Assembly (NCBI GenBank): GCA_018970825.1
Contig: JAGWVP010000150.1
Location: forward strand, 1 to 7,376
Length of the DNA: 7,376 bases
Source of the DNA: a bacterium
GTDB lineage: Bacteria > Desulfobacterota > Binatia > UBA12015
Direction of reading: 5' to 3'
Program-made: the position numbers and the translations under genes
The notes under the pieces: model-generated
Seen by the model: only the letters and a program-made list of their open reading frames with translations
Told to the model about the DNA's origin: nothing
Database searches by the model: none
In this document: piece after piece, positions 1-6,796 of the stretch
Numbering within the stretch: position 1 is the stretch's first letter
Layout of the letters: the number at the start of each line of letters is the position of its first letter

Positions 1-488
1 TCCAGATGAACGCCGGCGCCGCGGCGACGGTCGGCGACGTCCTCCTCTTCGTTCACGCGGACACCCTGCTTCCCCTCGGCTTCGGCACGGCGGTCGGAGG
101 TGCGATCGAGGGCGGCGCGGTCGGCGGTCGCTTCGACGTCGAGGTGCGGGGGCGGCACCCGGGGCTCCCCTTGCTCTCGCGGGCGATCAGCCTGCGTTCA
201 CGCTGGAGCGGCATCTGGACGGGCGACCAGGCGCCGTTCGCGAGGCGGGAGGCCTTCGAGGCGATCGGCGGTTTCGAGGAGGTGCCGCTCATGGAGGACG
301 TGCGTTTTGCCCGGGCTCTGAAGCACCTCGGCCGGGTCGCCGCGCTCCGCGATCGGGTGTCGACCTCGGGGCGCCGCTGGGACGAGCACGGCTTCGCGCG
401 GACCGTGCTTCTCATGTGGCGGCTCAGGCTCCTGCACGCGGTCGGGGTGTCGCCCGAGCGGCTCGCGGGGAGCTACGCGCCTCGTTAG
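1..488 (+). CDS. Glycosyltransferase family 2-like protein, TIGR04283 type (5'-truncated)
   Basis: The gene enters from the left edge; the first whole codon is at 3, and the Met at 6 is internal (the reading is Q-M-N-A-G-A, a conserved internal motif of this family, not a start). About 161 residues remain. Numbered from that Met: a hydrophobic strand then the DxD-like HADT (17-20), GRFDV (41-45), TGDQAPF (72-78), the GGF-x4-PLMEDV segment (88-99) carrying the acidic ED pair, and the C-terminal LLMWRLRLLHAVGVSPERLA (135-154). This order matches the TIGR04283 'transferase 2, rSAM/selenodomain-associated' group of GT2-fold proteins; the nucleotide-binding N-terminus lies outside the window. Members are thought to transfer a sugar from a nucleotide-sugar, but the acceptor is not known for most of them, so no substrate is assigned. 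The stop codon TAG overlaps the stop of the convergent TPR/cold-shock gene. Family assignment is strong; exact function is unknown. Confidence 0.9.
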   Translation, partial: QMNAGAAATVGDVLLFVHADTLLPLGFGTAVGGAIEGGAVGGRFDVEVRGRHPGLPLLSRAISLRSRWSGIWTGDQAPFARREAFEAIGGFEEVPLMEDVRFARALKHLGRVAALRDRVSTSGRRWDEHGFARTVLLMWRLRLLHAVGVSPERLAGSYAPR

Positions 489-1960
489 GCTTCGGGAAGC
501 AGGCGGTCGCGGGACGAGTCGCGATCGCCGCGGTCGGCGTCGCCAGACTCCTCGCCGTCCTCGATCCGGATCTCCTCGGCCTGGATCTTTCCTGTGCGCG
601 AGTTCTTCGCGACGACGTAGGTCAAGGCGACTCCTTCGCGTACGCGGTCGGCGTCGCCCCGGAGGTGGCTCACGTGGAAGAAGATCGCCTGGTCGCCGTC
701 GTCCGGGGCGATGAAGCCGAAGCCGCGGCCGGAAAAGTAACTCGCGACCCGACCGCTCACCCGCGACTGCCGCTCGGCGAGGAGATCGATCATCTCGGGG
801 GTCAACGGGGCATCGACGATCTCGCGCGGCGCGGGCGGCGGGTCGCGGTCGGCCTGGGCGATGCGCCCCAGCAGGGCCCGGTCCTCGGGGTCGTGCGAGA
901 GCGCCGCGTTCAGCGCCTCCCTCGCCCGGTCGCGGTCGCCGTGCTCCCAGGCGATGTCCGCGATCGAGCGGTGGACGGCGACCGCGAGTCGGGACTGAGG
1001 GGCGACCCGGCCCGCCGCGAGGCGGTCGAGGATCGCGAGCGCGGCCCTCGGCCGGCCGAGAGCCCGTTGGAGCCCCGCGATTTCGATCAGGATCTGCACT
1101 TCCCCGCGCGGGTGGAGATCGAGCGCCTGGCGGAGGGTCGCGGCGGCTTCCGGCAGTCGTCCGCGGCGAAGCAGGAAGCGGCCGAGTCCGAGCAGCGCCA
1201 CCGTTCCCTTCGGACGGGCGACCGCCTGCCCGAGAAAGGCCTCGGCCTCGTCGTCGCGGCCGAGGGCGGCCGCGGCCTCCGCGAGCCGTTCGAGCACGAC
1301 GGCGGAAGAGGGGTCGAGGCGATGGGCCTGCTCGAGCAGCTCGCGTGCGGCTTCGGCGTCGCCGTCGCGCAGGTGGGTCGCCGCTTCGCTCGCGAGCAGG
1401 TGCTCCGGCTTCACGACGGCGTCGGGCCTGGTTTCGAGTGCGCGGCAAGCGGCGAGCGCTTCGCGGGCTGCGCCGGTGTCGCCGACCTCGCGGAGGTTTC
1501 TCGCGAGGTGGAAGAGCACCTGCGCCTGGATCCCGATGCTCCGCTCCCGCTGCGCGTCCGACGCGCTCGTCCAGGCGGCCCTCGCGGTCGAGAGCGACGC
1601 GACGGCCTCGCGCGGCCGGTGAAGCCTCTCGAGGCAGAATCCCCTGCGGAAAAGCACGAGGTGGTAGTCCGGGAACGTCGAGAGGGCCCGGTCGTACCAA
1701 TGGAGTGCGCGCGCCCAGCGCTTGGCGCGCTGGTAGAACCAGCCGACCTGCGCGAGATGCAGGGCGGCTCGCCGCGGCTGGAGCTCGGCGCAGCGCAGAA
1801 AGAACCGCTCCGTCTTCGGACCATTGCCGTCGGCCGAGTGCGCCCGAGCGACGCGGAGCAGCAATTCGACGTCGTCCCAGCCGGGCCCGCCCCGCTCGTC
1901 GATGTCTCCGAAGCGCCGCAGGACGGCGTCGGAATCGCGCGAAGGGCCCGGCTCGCTCAC
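485..1960 (-). CDS. TPR-repeat protein with C-terminal cold-shock (CSD) domain
   Basis: A 491-residue protein, probably cytoplasmic: no signal peptide or membrane segment is visible. Residues ~48-370 are a run of helical, Ala/Leu/Arg-rich repeats of TPR type; clear units include those around 84-118 (ARALHWYDRAL then FPDYHLVLFRRG), 200-234, 235-268, 269-303 and 342-370. Residues ~402-467 form a cold-shock domain: GRGFGFI (411-417) is RNP1 and IFFH (426-429) is RNP2. The aromatics equivalent to CspA F18, F20 and F31 and the H33 equivalent are kept (F414, F416, F427, H429), while CspA F34 is V430 and the W11 position is Ser or, with a gap, Tyr408. A charged Asp/Arg-rich tail of ~24 residues follows. 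Known CSDs bind single-stranded RNA or DNA and TPRs bind proteins, so an RNA-binding adaptor is inferred. The GTG start at 1960 was chosen because it overlaps the purN stop (GTGA) and follows GGAG at 1965-1968. The gene is likely translationally coupled to purN. No gene name is known to me. Confidence 0.9.
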   Translation of the reverse strand: MSEPGPSRDSDAVLRRFGDIDERGGPGWDDVELLLRVARAHSADGNGPKTERFFLRCAELQPRRAALHLAQVGWFYQRAKRWARALHWYDRALSTFPDYHLVLFRRGFCLERLHRPREAVASLSTARAAWTSASDAQRERSIGIQAQVLFHLARNLREVGDTGAAREALAACRALETRPDAVVKPEHLLASEAATHLRDGDAEAARELLEQAHRLDPSSAVVLERLAEAAAALGRDDEAEAFLGQAVARPKGTVALLGLGRFLLRRGRLPEAAATLRQALDLHPRGEVQILIEIAGLQRALGRPRAALAILDRLAAGRVAPQSRLAVAVHRSIADIAWEHGDRDRAREALNAALSHDPEDRALLGRIAQADRDPPPAPREIVDAPLTPEMIDLLAERQSRVSGRVASYFSGRGFGFIAPDDGDQAIFFHVSHLRGDADRVREGVALTYVVAKNSRTGKIQAEEIRIEDGEESGDADRGDRDSSRDRLLPEA

Positions 1961-2562
1961 GGCTCTCCGCCGAGGACTCGTCGCCCGGCGAGCCGGAGGC
2001 CGCCGCGGGCGAGCCGCTGCAGGGCGAGGGGATAGAGCCGGTGCTCTTCGGCGAGGATGCGGGCGGCGAGGGTCTCCTCGGTATCGTCGTCGAGGACCGG
2101 CACGGCGGCCTGCGCGATGATCGCTCCGTGGTCCATCTGCTCGTCGACGAAGTGGACGGTCGCCCCGGAGACCCGCGCCCCGTAGGCGAGAGCCTGTCGC
2201 TGGGCGTGGAGGCCCGGGAAGGCCGGCAGGAGTGCCGGGTGGATGTTCAGGACGCGACCGGGAAAAGCCCCGAGGAGGACCGGGGTGACGAGGCGGTCGA
2301 ATCCCGCGAGGGCCACCGTGTCGACGGCGTGCTCGCGAAGCAGCGCGACCATCGCGGCGTCGTAGGCTTCGCGGCCCGGGTATCCGCGGTGGTCGAGGAC
2401 GGCGGTGGGCACGCCGTGTCGTCCTGCATGCTCGACCCCGGTCGCCGACGGACGGTTGGTCACGACCAGAGTCGGCACGGCATCGAGGCGGCCCTCGGAG
2501 ATCGCGCGCAGGATCGCGTCGAGATTGGAACCACGGCCGGAGATGAGGATCGCGAGTTTCAT
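1957..2562 (-). CDS. purN: Phosphoribosylglycinamide formyltransferase (GAR transformylase)
   Basis: PurN transfers a formyl group from 10-formyl-THF to GAR, giving FGAR in de novo purine synthesis (cytoplasm). The 201-residue protein is close to the usual ~200-212. Visible are the N-terminal phosphate-binding ISGRGSNLDAIL (7-18), the NIHPALLPAFPG segment (106-117) and the HFVDEQMDHGAII segment (137-149). The catalytic triad of the E. coli enzyme, N106, H108 and D144, falls at the same numbers here, so it should be active. The start at 2562 puts the core strand KLAILISGRGSN at the N-terminus as in the family, with GGAAAG about 9 nt upstream. An in-frame ATG at 2691 with a much stronger ribosome site would add 43 basic, Pro/Arg/Ser-rich residues not expected in PurN (see findings). 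It lies downstream of comF on the same strand and overlaps the next gene by 4 bp. Identity is secure; the start is less so. Confidence 0.96.
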   Translation of the reverse strand: MKLAILISGRGSNLDAILRAISEGRLDAVPTLVVTNRPSATGVEHAGRHGVPTAVLDHRGYPGREAYDAAMVALLREHAVDTVALAGFDRLVTPVLLGAFPGRVLNIHPALLPAFPGLHAQRQALAYGARVSGATVHFVDEQMDHGAIIAQAAVPVLDDDTEETLAARILAEEHRLYPLALQRLARGGLRLAGRRVLGGEP

Positions 2563-2599
2563 GGGGGTGTCTTTCCGTTTTCGTCGGGGGTGGAAGTCG

Positions 2600-2618
2600 G
2601 GGGCCCTGTGCGGGCCCC
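2600..2618. repeat. Perfect 7-bp GC hairpin in the comF-purN gap
   Basis: GGGGCCC (2600-2606) and GGGCCCC (2612-2618) are exact reverse complements with loop TGTGC. The stem is all G/C and should be very stable in RNA. No T-run follows on either strand. It lies about 40 nt upstream of the purN ATG at 2562 and downstream of the strong AGGAGG/ATG, so it would be in the purN leader transcript. Confidence 0.6.
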
Positions 2619-2688
2619 GGGGGGTTCCGGCGAGTTGGGATCCGGAACGAGCGCTCCGTGCCGTGACGGATCCGGTGGACGGCACGAA

Positions 2689-2703
2689 CATCGAGTTCCT
2701 CCT
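2689..2703 (-). promoter_or_regulatory. Strong Shine-Dalgarno and ATG upstream of, and in frame with, purN
   Basis: On the minus strand AGGAGG (2698-2703) is followed after 6 nt by ATG (2689-2691). This is a near-perfect ribosome site, stronger than the GGAAAG in front of the family-consistent purN start. The frame stays open into purN with no stop, so use of this site would give a 43-residue N-terminal extension. GC at third positions in the stretch is about 75%, below the neighbouring genes, and the translation is basic and low-complexity, which argues against true coding. Whether it is used is open. Confidence 0.45.
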
Positions 2704-2754
2704 AGCGCGGAGGCAGGCGCGGGACAAGAGGAGGCCTGGCAACCAAAATTTGGG

Positions 2755-3564
2755 TCAGTCCTTGACCGAACGGCCGAGCGTCCAGAGCTCGACGTGACGG
2801 GCGCCTGCCCGACGCAGGGCATGGGCGCACTCGTCGGTGGTCGCTCCCGTGGTCAGAACGTCGTCGATCAGCAGGACGGAGCGGCCATCGACGGGTTCGC
2901 GACCCGCGATCCGAAAAATCCCCCGGACGTTGGCCTCGCGGGCGGTTCGCCCGAGCGCGGTCTGGGTTCCGCTCGAACCTGTACGACGCAGTGCGTGAAC
3001 CACCGGGAGCCCTCGACTTCGGGCGACGGCTCGGGCGAGTTCGGCCGCGTGGTGGATGCCGCGCCGGGCGATCCTCCGCCGGAGCGTCGGAACCGGGACG
3101 ATCGCTTCCGCGTCGAGGGGAAATCCCGACGATCGTTCGACGAAGAGGGCCGCGAGGGCGGCGCCCACGCAGAGGTCTCGCCGGTACTTCCAGGCGTGGA
3201 TCGAGGTGCGCAGGAGGCACCCGGTGTCCCGTGCCCGGTACGGCAGGCAGGACCGAACCCGGTCGGGGGCCGGTGGGCTCCACTCGCACCTCTCGCAAGG
3301 ATCGCGCGGCCCGGGCTCGGCGCAGCGCGAGCAGCCCGGCGCGAGGGGGAGAAGACGCCCGAGGCAGCCTCTGCACGCCCCGGTGTCGCATGCACCGGGC
3401 CTGTCGCGCCCGCAGAGAGGACACCGCGGAGGGTAGAGCGAACTCGTCAAAACCTCTAGGATGCTCAAGCGCGAGTCGAGACGCCGGGATTCCTGCCGGT
3501 GTCGGCGCGTCGGAGCCGCCGGCGCGACGGCCGGGACACTCGGCGGAGGGGATTTCCCGGACAT
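2755..3564 (-). CDS. comF: ComF family protein (Zn-finger-like N-terminus, phosphoribosyltransferase fold)
   Basis: A 269-residue ComF-type protein. The family is tied to DNA uptake in competent bacteria and is also widespread as GntX-like proteins of unclear function; it acts in the cytoplasm. Residues 45-93 hold a cysteine-rich metal-binding region (C48, C51, C59, C64, C67, C78, C81, C90, C93, opening with PPRCPLCG). Next come a linker with SIHAWKYRRD (121-130), IVPVP (155-159), GTQTALGRTAREANVRG (199-215) and the PRPP-binding loop LLIDDVLTTGATTDE (231-245). The segment usually reading RGFNQ is RGIHH here (168-172). The ATG at 3564 has GAGGA about 9 nt upstream, but it adds a Pro/Ser/Arg-rich N-terminal stretch; an in-frame TTG at 3468 would start just before the Zn-finger, closer to typical ComF length, but lacks a ribosome site. 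It is followed on the same strand by purN and is divergent from the small membrane protein gene. Confidence 0.92.
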   Translation of the reverse strand: MSGKSPPPSVPAVAPAAPTRRHRQESRRLDSRLSILEVLTSSLYPPRCPLCGRDRPGACDTGACRGCLGRLLPLAPGCSRCAEPGPRDPCERCEWSPPAPDRVRSCLPYRARDTGCLLRTSIHAWKYRRDLCVGAALAALFVERSSGFPLDAEAIVPVPTLRRRIARRGIHHAAELARAVARSRGLPVVHALRRTGSSGTQTALGRTAREANVRGIFRIAGREPVDGRSVLLIDDVLTTGATTDECAHALRRAGARHVELWTLGRSVKD

Positions 3565-3742
3565 GTTTCGTTTCCTCGTCGGAACCGCTATCGGGGGCGC
3601 TCTCACCTGGTGGTACCTCACCGGGGAGGTTCCCTTCAGCGAGGACGCAACGGCGTGGCTCTCGAAGACGGCTTCGGGGTACACGTCGGGATCGCACGAC
3701 GCGGACCAGGAGGCCGATCTCATCCGGCCCCGGGGACGCTGA
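3563..3742 (+). CDS. Small predicted single-pass membrane protein, unknown function
   Basis: A 59-residue ORF. Residues ~3-20 (FRFLVGTAIGGALTWWYL, numbered from the Met) form a hydrophobic, Gly/Ala-containing segment long enough for one membrane pass, with an aromatic belt WWY. The remainder is soluble and ends in an acidic then basic tail (DADQEADLIRPRGR). Support for coding: GGAGGGG at 3545-3551 sits 11 nt before the ATG, third codon positions are about 80% G/C, and the stop lies 20 bp before greA on the same strand, suggesting one operon. The longer frame reaching back to an ATG at 3461 would be antisense to comF and lacks this ribosome site. I do not recognise a family; short N-terminal-anchor proteins of this kind are common in bacteria. 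The start codon shares CATG with the comF start on the other strand. Confidence 0.7.
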   Translation: MFRFLVGTAIGGALTWWYLTGEVPFSEDATAWLSKTASGYTSGSHDADQEADLIRPRGR

Positions 3743-3762
3743 GAAGACAGGAAAGCACCGGG

Positions 3763-4253
3763 ATGTCCCTACCCATCGTCGAGCGCTTGAAGGCGGAGCT
3801 TGCCGAGAAGCAGCGGGAGCTCAACCAGGAGTTGCCGGCCCGCCTGGAAGAGGCTCGGGCGCATGGCGACCTGCGCGAGAACGCCGAGTACGACGCGGCG
3901 AAGAACCGCCAGGGGATGCTGCGCGCCCAGGTCGCGCAACTCCAGACCCGGATCCGGGAACTCTCCGCGTACACCGTCGCGCAGATCCCGCGCGACCGCG
4001 TGTCCTACGGCAGCCGCGTCATGGTCGAGGACGCGGACTCGGGGGACAAGGTCGAATATCGTCTCGTCTTCCCGGAGGAGGTCGACGCCCCGGCGGGCTG
4101 GATCTCGATCAACTCGCCGATCGGCCAGGGCCTCATGAACAAGAGCGAAGGCGACGAGGTGACGGTCCAGACGCCTCGTGGCCGCAAGACCTACCAGGTC
4201 CTGAGCGTCGTCACCCTCCACGATCAGCCGGAGGGGCAAGGGGGGAAGTCCGC

Positions 4254-4257
<4 letters not shown>
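3763..4257 (+). CDS. greA: Transcription elongation factor GreA/GreB family
   Basis: GreA enters the secondary channel of RNA polymerase and stimulates transcript cleavage in backtracked complexes. The 164-residue protein has the family layout: N-terminal antiparallel coiled coil (~1-70) with the tip motif HGDLRENAEYDAAK (34-47), where D36 and E39 correspond to the catalytic D41/E44 of E. coli GreA, then a C-terminal FKBP-like domain with YGSRVMVED (82-90), ISINSPIGQGLMNK (114-127) and the closing strand KTYQVLSV (142-149). It starts about 5 residues later than the E. coli protein, its first helix is divergent (RELNQELPARLEEAR, 18-32), and it has a short Gly-rich tail past the last strand. 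AGGAAAG (3749-3755) lies 7 nt before the ATG. Its stop overlaps the next gene's start (ATGA). The presence of the tip acidic pair supports a cleavage-competent GreA rather than an inhibitory paralogue. GreB is unlikely, but GreA versus a 'GreAB-like' subfamily cannot be settled by eye. Confidence 0.93.
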
Positions 4258-6080
<1,823 letters not shown>

Positions 6081-6284
6081 AGAAAGCCGTCATCTTCCGG
6101 GAAGTTGCGGCCCGGGGCGGGGGATGGTAGGTCCTCCGCGTCCCAAGGCCGTCTCTGCAGAAGCGGGCCACGTGCCCGCTTTTTTTTTCCGGGAGGCGGG
6201 GAAGGGGCGATCCGGGAACAGGCAGCGCGGGAGATCATGGAGCGGTCGGGCTCCGCCGTCGGCGGGGCCGGGTCCGGCACGACG
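6081..6284 (+). promoter_or_regulatory. Acyl-CoA ligase-rimP intergenic / rimP leader region
   Basis: About 200 bp between the ligase stop and the preferred rimP start. It contains the intrinsic terminator (listed separately), then a purine-rich G/A stretch (6191-6210), GGGAG at 6229-6233 just before an alternative rimP ATG (6237), and two small GC hairpins: CCGCC/GGCGG (6253-6257 with 6261-6265) and GCCGG/CCGGC (6267-6271 with 6274-6278; 2-nt gap). I see no clear -35/-10 pair and no tRNA. The promoter of the rimP-nusA operon probably lies here or upstream, but I cannot place it. Confidence 0.5.
6161..6189 (+). terminator. Intrinsic (Rho-independent) terminator
   Basis: A perfect 8-bp stem AAGCGGGC (6161-6168) / GCCCGCTT (6174-6181) with a 5-nt loop CACGT is followed by an uninterrupted T-run through 6188. 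This is a textbook terminator for plus-strand transcripts and the only long T-run in the window. It lies about 80 bp after the acyl-CoA ligase stop, so it most likely ends the small-ORF-greA-ligase transcript; it could also act as an attenuator in a long rimP-nusA leader. Confidence 0.9.
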
Positions 6285-6776
6285 ATGGCGAGGAGCTCGG
6301 TGGAAGACAACGTGACACGACTGGTCGAGCCGGTGGCGCACGGGCGCGGGCTCGAACTCGTCGAGGTCGAGTTCCGCCCGGCCGGACGCCGGTCCGTGCT
6401 CCGGATCACCCTCGACCGGGACGGTGGCATCGGTCTCGACGACCTCGCCGAGGCGAGTCGGGAGATGTCCGACGTGCTCGACGTCCACGATGCCGTTCCG
6501 GGGGCGTACAGCCTCGAGTGTTCGTCGCCCGGGGTGAACCGGCCGCTGCGTCGTCCGGAGGACTTCGCGCGTTTCGTCGGCATGGTCGTCCGGGTGCGGA
6601 CGCACGCGCCGATCGACGGGGCGAGGACCTTCCTCGGGCAGCTGGTGGCAGCCGGCGCCGACACGATCGAGATCGAAGACGCGTCCCGCGGCAGGGTGGT
6701 CGTCCCCCTCGCCGACGTCGACCGCGCCAACTACGAGCACGACTTCGCCGCGGGCCGGCGCCCCCGGCGGGCCTGA
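6285..6776 (+). CDS. rimP: Ribosome maturation factor RimP
   Basis: RimP binds the free 30S subunit and is needed for its maturation. With this start the protein is 163 residues (E. coli RimP ~150). The N-terminal alpha/beta domain includes VEPVAHGRGLELVEVEF (12-28 or so) and LRITLDRDGGIGLDDLAEAS, followed by the family signature LECSSPGVNRPL and then RRPEDFARFVG leading into the C-terminal SH3-like barrel (ASRGRVVVPLADVDRANYEHDF). Start choice: ATG 6285 gives a normal family N-terminus but has only a weak ribosome site; ATG 6237 adds 16 low-complexity residues and has GGGAG only 3 nt away; GTG 6300, with AGGAG 4 nt away, is also possible. The gene sits 20 bp before nusA, the conserved rimP-nusA order, which supports the identification. 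In E. coli this operon is autoregulated by NusA; that is family knowledge, not seen here. Confidence 0.93.
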   Translation: MARSSVEDNVTRLVEPVAHGRGLELVEVEFRPAGRRSVLRITLDRDGGIGLDDLAEASREMSDVLDVHDAVPGAYSLECSSPGVNRPLRRPEDFARFVGMVVRVRTHAPIDGARTFLGQLVAAGADTIEIEDASRGRVVVPLADVDRANYEHDFAAGRRPRRA

Positions 6777-6796
6777 GCGGACGGGAGGGAATCGCG

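Larger units (their letters stand above)
2563..2754 (-). other. comF-purN intergenic region, dyad-rich
   Basis: 192 bp without a convincing separate gene. On the minus strand it carries, in transcription order, an AGGAGG with ATG (2698-2703, 2689-2691), an inverted repeat CGTGCC/GGCACG (2657-2662 with 2681-2686), two copies of GGATCCGG (2638-2645, 2668-2675), the palindrome GAGCGCTC (2649-2656) and a perfect 7-bp hairpin GGGGCCC/GGGCCCC (2600-2606 with 2612-2618, 5-nt loop). No T-run follows the hairpin on either strand, so it is not a standard intrinsic terminator. I do not recognise a riboswitch consensus. It may be a purN leader or a folded spacer; function is not shown. Confidence 0.5.

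Noticed and set aside
416..2035. Long plus-strand open frame (539 codons) opposite the TPR-CSD gene
   Set aside because: The translation is low-complexity Arg/Gly/Glu-rich with no domain; it is an antisense shadow of a clear minus-strand coding region, as is common at this GC content.
2744..2754. CCAAA/TTTGG short dyad just after the comF stop
   Set aside because: Five-base arms with no loop and no T-run; it cannot form a terminator and is likely chance.
1345..3459. 704-codon plus-strand open frame across purN and comF
   Set aside because: It lies opposite two recognised minus-strand genes and has no motif; GC-driven lack of stop codons explains it.
3434..3462. Possible plus-strand promoter (TAGGAT as -10, TAGAGC as -35) about 100 bp before the small ORF
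   Set aside because: Only 4/6 and 3/6 matches to sigma-70 consensus, and the -35 is inside comF; too weak to report as a feature.
3565..3723. Extension of comF upstream to an ATG at 3723
   Set aside because: The extra 53 residues have no ComF features and overlap the small membrane protein gene on the other strand; ATG 3564 has the ribosome site.
2991..4253. N-terminal extension of the acyl-CoA ligase frame back to 2991
   Set aside because: The upstream part runs antisense to comF and overlaps greA in another frame. The ligase homology and ribosome site begin at 4254.
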